DNA of 64,000 nucleotides from Streptomyces sp. V4I2 (lineage in GTDB: Bacteria > Actinomycetota > Actinomycetes > Streptomycetales > Streptomycetaceae): positions 8,556,001 to 8,620,000 of the forward strand of contig NZ_JAUSZM010000003.1 in NCBI RefSeq assembly GCF_030817655.1, in the 5' to 3' direction. The notes beneath the pieces were generated by a model. That model was not told where the DNA came from. It was given only the letters and a program-made list of their open reading frames with translations, and did not search any database. Below are positions 16,383 through 25,895 of the stretch, one piece after another; the stretch's first letter is position 1, and every line of letters begins with the position of its first letter. Both the position numbers and the translations under genes were made by a program.

Positions 16383-17960
16383 TCAGCCGCGGAAGCCGAG
16401 CAGACCGTGCAGTGTCGAGCCGCGCGAGGACGTCGACGCCGCCTTGGAGGCCAGCGGCTCGGGATCCGGCAGTGCCTGGCACACCGCGTCGGCCTCGCCG
16501 CCGCCGCGCGGCACCGTGCCGTCGGTCAGATACGCCGCCAGGTACTTGTCCAGGCAGGCGTTCCCGCTCAGCGAGATGCCGTGGTTCCCGCCGCCCTCCT
16601 CGACCACCAGACTGGAGCGGGCGAGCATGTGATGGACCGTCGCGCCGCCCTGGTACGGGGTCGCCGCGTCGTCCGTCGCCTGGAAGAGCAGCGCCGGCGG
16701 CAGCTTGCCGTTGGCCACGTTCACCGGCTGCAGCGAGTCCGTCGGCCAGAACGCGCACGGCGCGTTGTACCAGGCGTTACTCCAGGTCATGAACGGCGCC
16801 TTCTCGTACACCGCCCAGTTGTCCTTCCGCCACTGGTTCCAGTCGCGCGGCCAGGAGGCGTCACGGCACTGCACCGAGGTGTAGATGCTGTAGCCGTTGT
16901 CCCCGGACGCGTCGACGGCGGCGAAGTTCTCGTATGCCTCGACCAGCGGCTCGGCGTTCTTGTCGTTCACGTACGCCGCGAACGCCTCGGCGAGATAGGG
17001 CCAGTAGCCGTTGTAGTAGCCGCCGGGCAGGAAGGTGTCCTCCAGCTCGGAGGCGCCCACCGTCCCACCGGCCGGCTTCTTCGCGAGCGCGGCCCGCATC
17101 GCGTACCACGTGGCCTCGATCTTCTCCGGATCGGTGCCCAGCTTGTACGTGGCGTCGTACTTGGCGACCCAGGCCATGAAGGCGCGGTGGCGGTCGTTGA
17201 AGGCGTAGTCCTGGGCGAGGTTGTCGTCGTACCACACGCCGGTGGGGTCGACGATCGAGTCCAGGACCAGGCGCCGCACACGGTCCGGGTAGAGCTTGCC
17301 GTAGACCGCGCCGAGGTAGGTGCCGTACGAGTAACCGAAGTAGTTGATCTTCTTGGCGCCCAGCGCCTTACGGATCGAGTCCATGTCCCGCACGGCGCTG
17401 ACCGTGTCGATGTACGGCAGCACGCTCGCGTACTTCTTGCCGCAGGCGGCGGCGAAGGACTTGGCGCGGGAGAGGTTGGCCTTCTCGATCGCAGGGGTGC
17501 TCGGCACGGAGTCCGGGCGCACCGGGTTGAAGTAGCCCGGCTTGCAGTCGAGGGCGGGCTTGCTCGCGCCCACTCCGCGCGGGTCGAAGCCGATGACGTC
17601 GTACTGGGCCGCGACCGCCTTGGGCAGCGAGGAGGCGACGAAGCCGGCGAGCGTCAGACCGCTGCCGCCGGGGCCGCCGGGGTTGACCAGTAGCGGGCCC
17701 TGGTACTTCTTCGCGGTGTGCGGGACGCGGGACAGCGCGAGCGTGATCCGCTGCCCGTACGGGTTCGCGTGATCGAGTGGGACCTTGAGGGACGCGCACT
17801 GGAGCGTCGGATAGTCGGCGGTGCCGCATTTCTTCCAGGTGAGTTTCGCGGCCTGTTGGGTTTCCGCGGTCTGTGGGGTGCTGGCGCCGGCGGGGACGGC
17901 CGTGAAGGTCCCGGCCACGACGACGGCGGCACCGCACAGCGCGGCTGCGCGTTTTCTCAT
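16383..17960 (-). CDS. Secreted S33 family tripeptidyl aminopeptidase
   Basis: 525-residue alpha/beta hydrolase of the Streptomyces Tap/Slp group, which removes tripeptides from protein N-termini outside the cell. A Sec signal peptide spans residues 1-27 (MRKRAAALCGAAVVVAGTFT, then a cut after AGA). The nucleophile is Ser 211 in FGYSYGTYLGAV. The oxyanion region NPGGPGGSG is at about 93-101. The late Asp (LLFQATDDAATP) and the His of EEGGGNHGI complete the triad. GGGAGG precedes the ATG at 17960. Eight or so cysteines are consistent with a folded extracellular enzyme. It is preceded by a 14-bp palindrome at 18061-18074. Confidence 0.9.
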   Translation of the reverse strand: MRKRAAALCGAAVVVAGTFTAVPAGASTPQTAETQQAAKLTWKKCGTADYPTLQCASLKVPLDHANPYGQRITLALSRVPHTAKKYQGPLLVNPGGPGGSGLTLAGFVASSLPKAVAAQYDVIGFDPRGVGASKPALDCKPGYFNPVRPDSVPSTPAIEKANLSRAKSFAAACGKKYASVLPYIDTVSAVRDMDSIRKALGAKKINYFGYSYGTYLGAVYGKLYPDRVRRLVLDSIVDPTGVWYDDNLAQDYAFNDRHRAFMAWVAKYDATYKLGTDPEKIEATWYAMRAALAKKPAGGTVGASELEDTFLPGGYYNGYWPYLAEAFAAYVNDKNAEPLVEAYENFAAVDASGDNGYSIYTSVQCRDASWPRDWNQWRKDNWAVYEKAPFMTWSNAWYNAPCAFWPTDSLQPVNVANGKLPPALLFQATDDAATPYQGGATVHHMLARSSLVVEEGGGNHGISLSGNACLDKYLAAYLTDGTVPRGGGEADAVCQALPDPEPLASKAASTSSRGSTLHGLLGFRG

Positions 17961-18060
17961 GGAGTCCTCCCAGGACGGAGGGTTTCGGACCGCGAGGGTC
18001 ACGGTCCTCGCCGCATCGTCCCGGAAAGCACTCCCGGAAGAGCGCGTTCTGCCAATACTT

Positions 18061-18074
18061 GACCCAATTGGGTC
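18061..18074. promoter_or_regulatory. Perfect 14-bp palindrome upstream of the aminopeptidase
   Basis: GACCCAATTGGGTC is a perfect palindrome 100 bp before the aminopeptidase ATG and 22 bp past the radical SAM stop. It is AT-centred in a very GC-rich surround and is short for a terminator, so an operator for the aminopeptidase is more likely. The binding protein is unknown. Confidence 0.4.
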
Positions 18075-18095
18075 GAGAGTTGCGCTCGGATGCTC

Positions 18096-19133
18096 TCAGA
18101 TAAGCGAGAGTTGGGTCGGTTCGGTCAGATCGGGTCGGTCGGGCTCCGGCTCGCGGATCCGCCGCGGCATCCCCGCGCGCGTGGGACCGATGCCGTACTC
18201 CTGGGCCAGATCGTGGACCTGACGGGTGATCCGGCGCTGGTACCACTTCGGGGCGTAGGAGCCGTCCGCGTACAGCCGCTCGTAACGGCCGACCAGATGC
18301 GGGTGATGGTGGCCGAGCCAGGCCATGAACCACTCCCGGGCACCGGGCCGCAGATGCAGCACCAGCGGGGTGACCGAGGTGGCGCCGGAGGCGGCGATCG
18401 ACCGTACGGTGTCCCGGAGTTGGGCCGGGTGGTCGCTCAGGAACGGGATGACCGGCGCCATCAGGACACCGCATCCGATGCCGTGCTCGGCCAGGGTCCG
18501 TACGACCTCCAGGCGCCGCTCCGGCGCCGGTGTGCCCGGCTCCACGGTGCGCCACAGCTCGGCGTCGGTGAAGCCGACCGAGACCGAGATGCCGACGTCC
18601 GTCACCTCGGCGGCCTGCGTCAGCAGGTCGAGGTCGCGCAGGATCAGCGTGCCCTTGGTCAGGATCGAGAAGGGGTTCGCGTGGTCGCGCAGGGCGGCGA
18701 TGATGCCCGGCATCAGCCGGTAGCGGCCCTCGGCGCGCTGGTAGCAGTCGACGTTGGTGCCCATCGCGATGTGCTCGCCCTGCCAGCGGCGCGAGCCGAG
18801 CTGGTGCCGCAGCAGCTCCGGCGCGTTCACCTTGACCACGATCTGGGAGTCGAAGTCGATCCCCGTGTCGAGGTCCAGGTAGCTGTGCGTCTTGCGGGCG
18901 AAGCAGTACACGCACGCGTGCGTGCAGCCCCGATAGGGGTTGACGGTCCACTCGAACGGCATGCGGGAGGCGCCCGGCACCCGGTTGATGATCGAGCGGG
19001 CCCGGACCTCGTGGAAGGTGATCCCGCGGAACTCGGGCGTGTCGAAGGTACGGGTGGTCACCGCGTCCGCGCCGAACAGCGCGGCGTCGGCCCGGCTGTG
19101 TTCGCCGGACTCGGTGAGGTTCTCCCAGCGCAT
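18096..19133 (-). CDS. Rv2578c family radical SAM protein
   Basis: 345 residues. The radical SAM cluster motif CTHACVYC puts the three cysteines at 70, 74 and 77 (C-x3-C-x2-C), preceded by WTVNPYRGC as in the Rv2578c/spore photoproduct lyase-like group. GVSVSVGFTD-type and MAPVIPFLSDHPAQL blocks follow. The reaction is unknown; the family's relation to spore photoproduct lyase makes DNA repair a reasonable guess. A perfect SOS box (19166-19177) overlaps its promoter region, which independently supports a DNA-damage role. Start ATG at 19133 with GGAGG close upstream. The protein ends in a Pro/Asp/Arg tail. Confidence 0.88.
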   Translation of the reverse strand: MRWENLTESGEHSRADAALFGADAVTTRTFDTPEFRGITFHEVRARSIINRVPGASRMPFEWTVNPYRGCTHACVYCFARKTHSYLDLDTGIDFDSQIVVKVNAPELLRHQLGSRRWQGEHIAMGTNVDCYQRAEGRYRLMPGIIAALRDHANPFSILTKGTLILRDLDLLTQAAEVTDVGISVSVGFTDAELWRTVEPGTPAPERRLEVVRTLAEHGIGCGVLMAPVIPFLSDHPAQLRDTVRSIAASGATSVTPLVLHLRPGAREWFMAWLGHHHPHLVGRYERLYADGSYAPKWYQRRITRQVHDLAQEYGIGPTRAGMPRRIREPEPDRPDLTEPTQLSLI

Positions 19134-19165
19134 GAGGCCTCCTCGGTAGCACTGCCCCCAGAATA

Positions 19166-19177
19166 GAACACATGTTC
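19166..19177 (-). promoter_or_regulatory. LexA (SOS) box at the radical SAM promoter
   Basis: GAACACATGTTC fits the Gram-positive SOS box GAAC-N4-GTTC exactly. On the minus strand it abuts TATTCT (19160-19165), a good -10, and the gene starts 27 bases further on. LexA bound here would block the promoter, so the gene should be induced by DNA damage. Confidence 0.8.
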
Positions 19178-19315
19178 CCTTGATCGTGCGACCGGCCTGT
19201 TCGATCACCCGTCGACCGCCGCCCGATCGCTTGCGGCCCCCCCGATTTGGGCGCCCGGGACCCGGGGTGGTTGGCTTGCCCCAACCCCGAGAACTTGAGG
19301 TCCTGGAGGAAGTCA

Positions 19316-19759
19316 ATGGCGCAGGTCGAGGCCACTACTGAGCGGATCGTCGCGGCGGACGCGGAGAAGGTGTTCGACGCCCTCGCCGACTACACCGGCA
19401 CGCGCGCGAAGCTGCTGCCCGAGCACTTCAGTGAGTACGAGGTGCGCGAGGGCGGCGACGGCGAGGGCACCCTCGTCCACTGGAAGCTCCAGGCCACCAG
19501 CAAGCGCGTGCGCGACTGCCTCCTGGAGGTCACCGAGCCCACCGACGGCGAACTCGTCGAGAAGGACCGCAACTCCTCGATGGTCACCACCTGGCGGGTC
19601 ACCCCGGCCGGCGAGGGCGAGTCCCGGGTCGTCGTCACCACCACCTGGCAGGGCGCCGGCGGCATCGGCGGCTTCTTCGAGAAGACCTTCGCGCCCAAGG
19701 GCCTCGGCCGGATCTACGACGCCGTGCTCGACAAGCTCGCCGCCGAGGTCGCGAAGTAG
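19316..19759 (+). CDS. SRPBCC family protein
   Basis: 147 residues with the START/Bet v1-like helix-grip pattern: an N-terminal strand (ATTERIVAADAEKVFDALAD), a central beta sheet (VHWKLQATSKRVRDCLLEVTEP, STMVTTWRVTP-like strands) and a C-terminal helix (RIYDAVLDKLAAEVAK). Such proteins bind hydrophobic ligands or act on them; none can be named. No signal peptide. The ATG at 19316 follows GGAGGAAG. It is separated by 182 bp from the divergent radical SAM gene. The downstream MFS gene is 152 bp away, so it may have its own promoter. Confidence 0.82.
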   Translation: MAQVEATTERIVAADAEKVFDALADYTGTRAKLLPEHFSEYEVREGGDGEGTLVHWKLQATSKRVRDCLLEVTEPTDGELVEKDRNSSMVTTWRVTPAGEGESRVVVTTTWQGAGGIGGFFEKTFAPKGLGRIYDAVLDKLAAEVAK

Positions 19760-19911
19760 CCCCAACGAGCCGCTCGTGACGGGCCGTTGGTCCCCTCACC
19801 GGTTCGAGTGGATCTCCGGATGCCCCGGCGATACGCCGTAACTCGTCGCGCTTGCCTGCAGTTGTCGCTTTACGCGGGAATTGTGCGGCAGCGCGACGAG
19901 GGGAGCGGTAC

Positions 19912-22305
19912 GTGGGCGGGACCACTCTGGTGAAGGACGAACCGGCCGCGTCACCACCGCCGGACCAACTGCCCAGGGGGACGGCCGCCGAGACCGGACT
20001 GAGCCCGCGCCAGATCCGGTTGGTGTTCCTCGGGCTGCTGCTCGCGCTGCTGCTGGCGGCGCTGGAGCAGATGATCGTCGCCACCGCGCTGCCCAAGATC
20101 GCCGGCGAACTGCACGGCCTGGACAAGATGTCCTGGGCGATCACCGCCTACCTGCTCACCGCCACCGTCGGACTGCCGGTCTACGGCAAGCTCGGCGACC
20201 TCTACGGCCGCAAGGGCGTCTTCCAGTTCGCCATCGTCGTCTTCGTCGTGGGATCCGCACTCGCCGGCCGGGCCCAGACCATGGACCAGCTGATCGCCTT
20301 CCGCGCGGTCCAGGGCGTCGGCGCGGGCGGCCTCATGATCGGCGTGCAGGCGATCATCGCGGACATCGTGCCGGCCCGGGAGCGCGGCCGCCACATGGGC
20401 CTCATCGGCGCCGCCTTCGGTCTCGCCTCCGTCGCCGGGCCCCTGCTGGGCGGCTACTTCACGGACCACCTCTCCTGGCGCTGGTGCTTCTACTTCAACG
20501 TCCCCTTCGGCCTGGTCACCCTCGCCGTCGTCGCCCTCGTGCTGAAACTGCCGAAACCGACCGCCAGGCCCCGGCTCGACATCCTCGGCGCGCTGCTCCT
20601 CGCCGCCGCCTCCACCTGCCTGGTGCTGCTGACCAGTTGGGGCGGCACCGAGTACGCCTGGGACTCTCGGGTCGTCCTCGGACTCGGCGCCGGCGCGGTG
20701 GCCGCCTGTGTCCTCTTCCTCGTCGCCGAACACTTCGCGGCCGAACCCCTCATCCCGCTCCGGCTGTTCAGGGACTCCGTCTTCAACGTCACCGGCCTGG
20801 TGGGCCTCGTGACCGGCGTCGCCCTGTTCGGCGCCGCCAGCTATCTGCCGACGTTCCTGCAGATGGTCGACGGGGCCTCCGCCACCGAGTCGGGCCTCCT
20901 GATGCTGCCGATGATGGGCGGCATCGTCGGTGCCTCGATCATCTCCGGGCAGCTCATCAGCCACACCGGTCACTACAAGATCCACGCCGTCATCGGCGGG
21001 CTGCTGTCCGTCATCGGCATGTGGCTCCTGTCCCGCCTCGAAGCCGACACGCCCCGGCTGCACTACAGCATCTGGATGGCCGTCCTCGGCGCCGGCATCG
21101 GCATGGTGATGCCGGTCCTGATCCTCGCCGTGCAGAACTCCGTGCGCCCCGCCGACCTCGGCGCCGCCACCAGCGCCAACAACTACTTCCGGCAGATCGG
21201 CGGCAGCGTCGGCGCCGCGGTCTTCGGCACCCTCTTCGCCGACCGGCTCACCGACTCGCTCGAAGAACGCCTTCCCGCGCGCGCGGGTGCCCGGCTCCCC
21301 GACCCCGAGGCCATCACCCCGCAGCTCGTCCACGCCCTGCCCCCGGCACTGCGCGACGGCTACATCCGGGCGTACGCCGACGCCATGCCGCGGATCTTCC
21401 TCTACCTGGTGCCGGTCCTCGTCCTCGGCCTGCTCATCGCCTGCTTCCTCAAGGAGAAACCACTGGTGTCCTACGACGCCCCCACCGCGGAGCCGGAGAC
21501 CGCGTCCGTCAACGCCCCGGTCCCACCGGCGCGTTCGCCGTACGCCTCCCAGAACCCGGTGTGCGGCGCGGTGCGGCACCCCGACGGGACGGTCGTGCCC
21601 CGTGCGGCGCTCACCCTGATCGACGTCACGGGACAGCAGATCGGTCGGGGCACCAGCGGCGAGGACGGGCGGTACGCGCTGCCGACGCCGGGCTCGGGGG
21701 CGTACGTCCTGATCGCCGCGGCGGGCGGCCACCAGCCGCAGGCCGTCTCCGTGACCGTCGGGGAGCACCCCGTCGAGCTGGACATCGTCCTCGGCGGCAC
21801 CGGACGCCTCGCCGGGAGCGTGGTCACCGCGGACGGAACCACCGTCCGGAACGCCATCGTCACCCTCACCGACGCGCACGGCGAGGTCGTCGCCACCACC
21901 CGCAGCGGACCTCAGGGCGGCTATGTCGTCACCGAGCTGGTGGCCGGCGAGTACACCCTCGCCGCCGGTGCACCCGGCTTCCGGCCGGCCGCGGTCCCCG
22001 TCACCGTCCGGGCGTCCCGGGAGATCCGCCAGGACGTCGAACTCGCCGGCGGAGCCGCGTTGCGCGGCACCGTGCGGGCCGGCGGCGGACGACCCGTCGA
22101 GGACGCGCGCGTGACGCTGCTGGACGCGGCCGGCAACGTCGTGGACACCCTCACCACCGGCCCGGACGGGACGTTCGGGTTCGTCGACCTGTCCAGCGGC
22201 GAGTACACCGTCATCGCCGCGGGTTACCCGCCGGTCGCCACCGTGCTCCAGGTGACCGGCGGGGGACGCACGGAACGCGATCTGCAGCTGGCACACGAGA
22301 ACTGA
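19912..22305 (+). CDS. MFS drug-type exporter fused to CnaB-like repeats
   Basis: 797 residues. Residues from about 30 to 520 form a 14-helix DHA2-type antiporter with the family motifs LEQMIVATALPKIAGEL (helix 1) and GKLGDLYGRKGVF (motif A after helix 2), and AGPLLGGYFTDHLSWRW. After helix 14 (FLYLVPVLVLGLLIACFLKEKP) comes an unusual extension of about 260 residues with three repeats of a carboxypeptidase-regulatory/CnaB-like beta-sandwich (GAVRHPDGTVVPRAALTLID, GSVVTADGTTVRNAIVTLTD, GTVRAGGGRPVEDARVTLLD). With an even helix number the tail should be cytoplasmic. Start GTG at 19912 chosen for GAGGGGAG upstream. Export substrate unknown. Confidence 0.9.
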   Translation: MGGTTLVKDEPAASPPPDQLPRGTAAETGLSPRQIRLVFLGLLLALLLAALEQMIVATALPKIAGELHGLDKMSWAITAYLLTATVGLPVYGKLGDLYGRKGVFQFAIVVFVVGSALAGRAQTMDQLIAFRAVQGVGAGGLMIGVQAIIADIVPARERGRHMGLIGAAFGLASVAGPLLGGYFTDHLSWRWCFYFNVPFGLVTLAVVALVLKLPKPTARPRLDILGALLLAAASTCLVLLTSWGGTEYAWDSRVVLGLGAGAVAACVLFLVAEHFAAEPLIPLRLFRDSVFNVTGLVGLVTGVALFGAASYLPTFLQMVDGASATESGLLMLPMMGGIVGASIISGQLISHTGHYKIHAVIGGLLSVIGMWLLSRLEADTPRLHYSIWMAVLGAGIGMVMPVLILAVQNSVRPADLGAATSANNYFRQIGGSVGAAVFGTLFADRLTDSLEERLPARAGARLPDPEAITPQLVHALPPALRDGYIRAYADAMPRIFLYLVPVLVLGLLIACFLKEKPLVSYDAPTAEPETASVNAPVPPARSPYASQNPVCGAVRHPDGTVVPRAALTLIDVTGQQIGRGTSGEDGRYALPTPGSGAYVLIAAAGGHQPQAVSVTVGEHPVELDIVLGGTGRLAGSVVTADGTTVRNAIVTLTDAHGEVVATTRSGPQGGYVVTELVAGEYTLAAGAPGFRPAAVPVTVRASREIRQDVELAGGAALRGTVRAGGGRPVEDARVTLLDAAGNVVDTLTTGPDGTFGFVDLSSGEYTVIAAGYPPVATVLQVTGGGRTERDLQLAHEN

Positions 22306-22490
22306 AAACCTGTCAGTAACTTGACCTCCTCGGGTCGTTCGCCCAGCTCAGCAGGGGCGCGCGGGGGCGTGCGCCGGTGTGATCCCACGGCATCAATTCC
22401 CGGATTGCCGCACATCGTGACCGACCGGCGCCGTACCGTGGTGAAGGCGGCACAGATCTCGCGGAGCCGTGGGGAGAGAGGGCCTGGGCC

Positions 22491-24950
22491 ATGGACCGTG
22501 GCACCGAGAGGGACGCACCTCCCAGCCCCGGAGCTGGGAACGGCGCGGCGGAGCACGCCGCGCCCGGCCGCATCCCGCTGGCCGTGGTCGTCGTGGACCG
22601 CGACGGCCTGGTCTCCCACTGGAGCACGGGTGCGCGCCGCCTCTTCGGCGCCGCCAAGGAAGAGGCGATCGGCCGGTCCGCGGTCGACCTGCTGCCCGTC
22701 TCCGGAGCGCTGCCGGAGGACGACGAGGTCGCGCCCTACTGGGCACACGCGGCCTACGACGGACTCGGCCCCGACCTCGAGACCTCCCTCGACGGCAGGC
22801 TGTCCTACCCGGCCGCGGGCCGCGCCCGCCTCACCGTCGCGGAACACGACCGGGCCGACGTGCTGTGGTGGGCCTACCCGCTGGTCGGCCCCGGACGTGA
22901 GCGCCTGCTGGTCCTCGCCGCCGACGCGGGCGGACTGCGGCAGGACGACCCCGACGAGGACGTGGCGTTCGAGCGGATCGCGCCCGGCTTCGCCCTGCAC
23001 ACCGACTTCCCGGGCGCCGACGACCTGGCCCGCAGGCTCCCCGAGATCCTGCCCAGCATGAGCGTCGACGAGGGCGCCCGCATCGTCGCGCAGGTCCTCG
23101 AACTGGGCTACCCCGTCCTGGAGTTCAGCCAGAACGACCGGGTTCCCGTCACCCCCGACTGGGGCGTGCCCCGGCGCACCGAGCGCAAGGCCCGCCGCGA
23201 GCGCGCGGCCCGCGCCCTGGCCGAGGGACGGCCCGTCCCGCAGGACGTCGCCGAGGAGAGCGAGGACCTCGAGTACGCCGCCGTACGCGAGCGTCTGGAG
23301 TTCCTGAACGAGGTCAGCGGCCGTATCGGCACCTCGCTCGACCTGGCCAAGACCATCATCGAGGTCAGCAAGGCCGTCGTACCCCGCTTCACCGATGTCG
23401 CCGGCACCTATCTGCGCGAACAGGTCGTCGCCGGCGAGGAGTTCTCCGAGGGGGTTCCGGACACGACGACCATGTGGCACCGGGTCGCCCTGGAGCACAC
23501 CGACGAACCCGGCCGCTGGGACGACGTCGTGCCGGTCGGCGAGGCCATGCCGTTCCCCGCGCACACGCCGTTCTTCCAGTGCATGACCAGCGGCGAACCC
23601 GTCCTCGTGCCGCGCATCAGCGAGCAGATGGGCCACGCCATCGCCTCGCAGTTCGAGAAGCGGGACATCCGGCCCCTCATCACGGGCCGCTCCATGCTGA
23701 TCGTGCCCCTCAAGGCACGCAACGTGGTCCTCGGCTTCATGATCCTGCTGCGGCACCCCGAGCGCATCGAGTTCAACGACATGGACCGGGTCACCGGCGC
23801 CGAACTCGCCGCCCGCGCGGGCCTGGTGCTCGACAACGCGCGCATGTACACCTACCAGGAGAGCGTCGCCGAGACCCTCCAGGACAGCATGCTGCCGCAC
23901 ATCCCGCCGCGCATGGCGGGCTGCGACATCGCCACCCGCTATCTGCCCGGCACGCTCCTCGGCCGCGTCGGCGGCGACTGGTTCGACTCCGTGAAACTGC
24001 CCGGCGCCCGCACCGCCCTGGTCGTCGGCGACGTCATGGGCCACGGCCTCAACTCGGCAGCCATGATGGGCCAGTTGCGAACGGCCGTCCAGACCATGGC
24101 CGCCCTCGACCTGCCGCCCGCCCAGCTGCTGCGCAACCTCGACGACCTCGCCCAGCGCCTCGGCGACACCTACCTCGCGACCTGCCTGTACGCCGTCTAC
24201 GACCCGATCGCGAGCGAACTGCACCTCGCCAACGCCGGTCACATCCCGCCCGTCGTGGTCCGCGCCCGGGACGGCGGCAGCGAACTGCTCGACCTGCCCA
24301 CCGGTGCTCCCATCGGCGTCGGAGGGGTGCCCTTCGAGGCGGTACGCGTGCGCGTGGAGCCCGGCGACCGGCTCGTGATGTGCACCGACGGCCTGGTGGA
24401 GGTACGCGGCGAGGACATCGGCGTAGGACTGGCGACGCTCTGCGAGTCCGCCGCCCATCCGGCCGCCTCCATGGACGACGCCTGCGACACGATCATCCGG
24501 GCCCTCAACACGCGGGGCGGCCGCAAGGACGACGTGGCCCTGCTGATGGCCCGCCTGAACGGCATCGAACCCGACGACGTCGCCGAATGGCGGCTCCCCC
24601 TGGACCCGGCCGAGGTCGGCCGGGCCCGCGCGGTGGTCCGCGAACAGCTCCACGACTGGGGGCTGGCGAAGCTCTCGTACACCGCCGAGCTGCTGGTCGA
24701 CGAGCTCGTCACCAACGCCGTACGCCACTCCCACCACCGTCCCGTCGACCTGCGCCTGGTGCGCGGCGAGACGCTGCTGTGCGAGGTGGACGACGACGAC
24801 CACGAGCTGCCGACCCTGCTGAGCGCGGGCCCGGGCGACGAGGCCGGGCGCGGCCTGCGCGTGGTGAGCACCCTCGCGCGTGAGTGGGGGACCAGCCGGA
24901 CGAAGGCCGGCAAGACCGTGTGGTTCGAACTGACGCTGCCGCGGCGCTGA
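22491..24950 (+). CDS. PAS-GAF-SpoIIE phosphatase-HATPase regulatory protein
   Basis: 819 residues, a one-chain partner-switch protein. A PAS domain occupies about residues 25-120 (IPLAVVVVDRDGLVSHWSTGARRLFG). A GAF domain follows a charged linker (ERLEFLNEVSGRIGTSLDLAKTI to GLVLDNARMY, about 265-450). The SpoIIE/PP2C domain (about 455-685) keeps the metal ligands in GGDWFDSV, VGDVMGHGLNSAAMM, MCTDGLVE and RKDDVALL. A C-terminal anti-sigma-type kinase domain (about 690-819) has the N box VDELVTNAVRHS. Such proteins dephosphorylate anti-anti-sigma factors and bind the sigma or anti-anti-sigma factor. Cytosolic; no membrane segment. The signal sensed is unknown. Confidence 0.92.
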   Translation: MDRGTERDAPPSPGAGNGAAEHAAPGRIPLAVVVVDRDGLVSHWSTGARRLFGAAKEEAIGRSAVDLLPVSGALPEDDEVAPYWAHAAYDGLGPDLETSLDGRLSYPAAGRARLTVAEHDRADVLWWAYPLVGPGRERLLVLAADAGGLRQDDPDEDVAFERIAPGFALHTDFPGADDLARRLPEILPSMSVDEGARIVAQVLELGYPVLEFSQNDRVPVTPDWGVPRRTERKARRERAARALAEGRPVPQDVAEESEDLEYAAVRERLEFLNEVSGRIGTSLDLAKTIIEVSKAVVPRFTDVAGTYLREQVVAGEEFSEGVPDTTTMWHRVALEHTDEPGRWDDVVPVGEAMPFPAHTPFFQCMTSGEPVLVPRISEQMGHAIASQFEKRDIRPLITGRSMLIVPLKARNVVLGFMILLRHPERIEFNDMDRVTGAELAARAGLVLDNARMYTYQESVAETLQDSMLPHIPPRMAGCDIATRYLPGTLLGRVGGDWFDSVKLPGARTALVVGDVMGHGLNSAAMMGQLRTAVQTMAALDLPPAQLLRNLDDLAQRLGDTYLATCLYAVYDPIASELHLANAGHIPPVVVRARDGGSELLDLPTGAPIGVGGVPFEAVRVRVEPGDRLVMCTDGLVEVRGEDIGVGLATLCESAAHPAASMDDACDTIIRALNTRGGRKDDVALLMARLNGIEPDDVAEWRLPLDPAEVGRARAVVREQLHDWGLAKLSYTAELLVDELVTNAVRHSHHRPVDLRLVRGETLLCEVDDDDHELPTLLSAGPGDEAGRGLRVVSTLAREWGTSRTKAGKTVWFELTLPRR

Positions 24951-25105
24951 CCCGCCCCCTGGGGCACAAGGGGCGCACGACGGCGCACCCGGGTGGAAAG
25001 ACCCGTGAAGGAATGCGCCACGCGCTTGTGGGCGTGACCTGGGCGCGATACACCGTACTCGCCCGTCACTCGGGTCGGGCGGCGTCGCACCCTGGGGAGT
25101 TGGTC

Positions 25106-25831
25106 ATGAGCGTGACGAGTCGGTACCGAGAGGCCTGGGAGGGCTTCTGGCGTGAGGCTCCCGGCGAACAGGGGGCCGTGTTCTGGGACGCGGAACCGAT
25201 CCTGACGGCCGGCGCCCACCTCGCCCTCTTCGAACCCCACATGACCGACCACGGACTGCCGTTGGTCGACCTCGGCTGCGGCAACGGCACCCAGACCCGG
25301 TTCCTCGCCGACCGCTTCCCGCACGTCCTCGGCGCCGACCTGTCCGCCGCCGCCCTCGACCACGCCCGGGACGCCGACCGGGCCGGACAGGCGACGTACC
25401 GGCTGCTGGACGCCGCCGGGAAGGGCGAGGCGGAGACCCTGCACGCGGAACTCGGCGACGCCAACGTCTACATGCGGGGCGTCCTCCACCAGGCCGACCC
25501 CGACGACCGGCAGCCCCTGGTGGACGGGCTCGCCGCGCTCCTCGGGGACCGCGGCCGGGCCTTCCTCGTCGAGCTCTCCGAGGCCGCCAAGCCCGTCCTG
25601 ATGGGCCTGGCGCAGAGCCCCGAGGGGCCGCCGCCCAAGCTGGCGCCCGTCTTCCGGCACGGCATCGCGCCCGGCGAGGTCGCCGACGACGCGATCCCCG
25701 GCTATCTGAGCGTGGCCGGGCTGAGTGTCCTGGCGAGCGGGGACCTCCCGCTCGTCACCACGGAGTACCGGCCCGACGGCACCCGGATCGAACTTCCGTC
25801 GAAGTGGCTGGTGGCGGCGCCGGCGGCGTGA
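25106..25831 (+). CDS. Class I SAM-dependent methyltransferase
   Basis: 241 residues. The SAM-binding motif I reads PLVDLGCGNGTQTRFLADRF (about residues 50-69), with motif II VLGADLSAAALDHARDAD and a long variable C-terminal half. The methyl acceptor is unknown. Start ATG at 25106 with GGGGAG upstream. It lies 155 bp after the switch-protein gene and may be read from the same or a separate promoter. No special neighbour points to a pathway. Confidence 0.82.
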   Translation: MSVTSRYREAWEGFWREAPGEQGAVFWDAEPILTAGAHLALFEPHMTDHGLPLVDLGCGNGTQTRFLADRFPHVLGADLSAAALDHARDADRAGQATYRLLDAAGKGEAETLHAELGDANVYMRGVLHQADPDDRQPLVDGLAALLGDRGRAFLVELSEAAKPVLMGLAQSPEGPPPKLAPVFRHGIAPGEVADDAIPGYLSVAGLSVLASGDLPLVTTEYRPDGTRIELPSKWLVAAPAA

Positions 25832-25895
25832 CACCGGTGGCGGTCGGGGTCACGGGGAACTCCGGGAGTCGCAAAAACGTTGCCAACTCACGGCA

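Noticed and set aside
19951..22296. Long minus-strand open frame opposite the MFS gene, and a similar one opposite the SpoIIE-type gene (22224-24803)
   Set aside because: Low-complexity Asp/Glu/Val/Gly translations are mirror images of real genes; the plus-strand proteins have full families.
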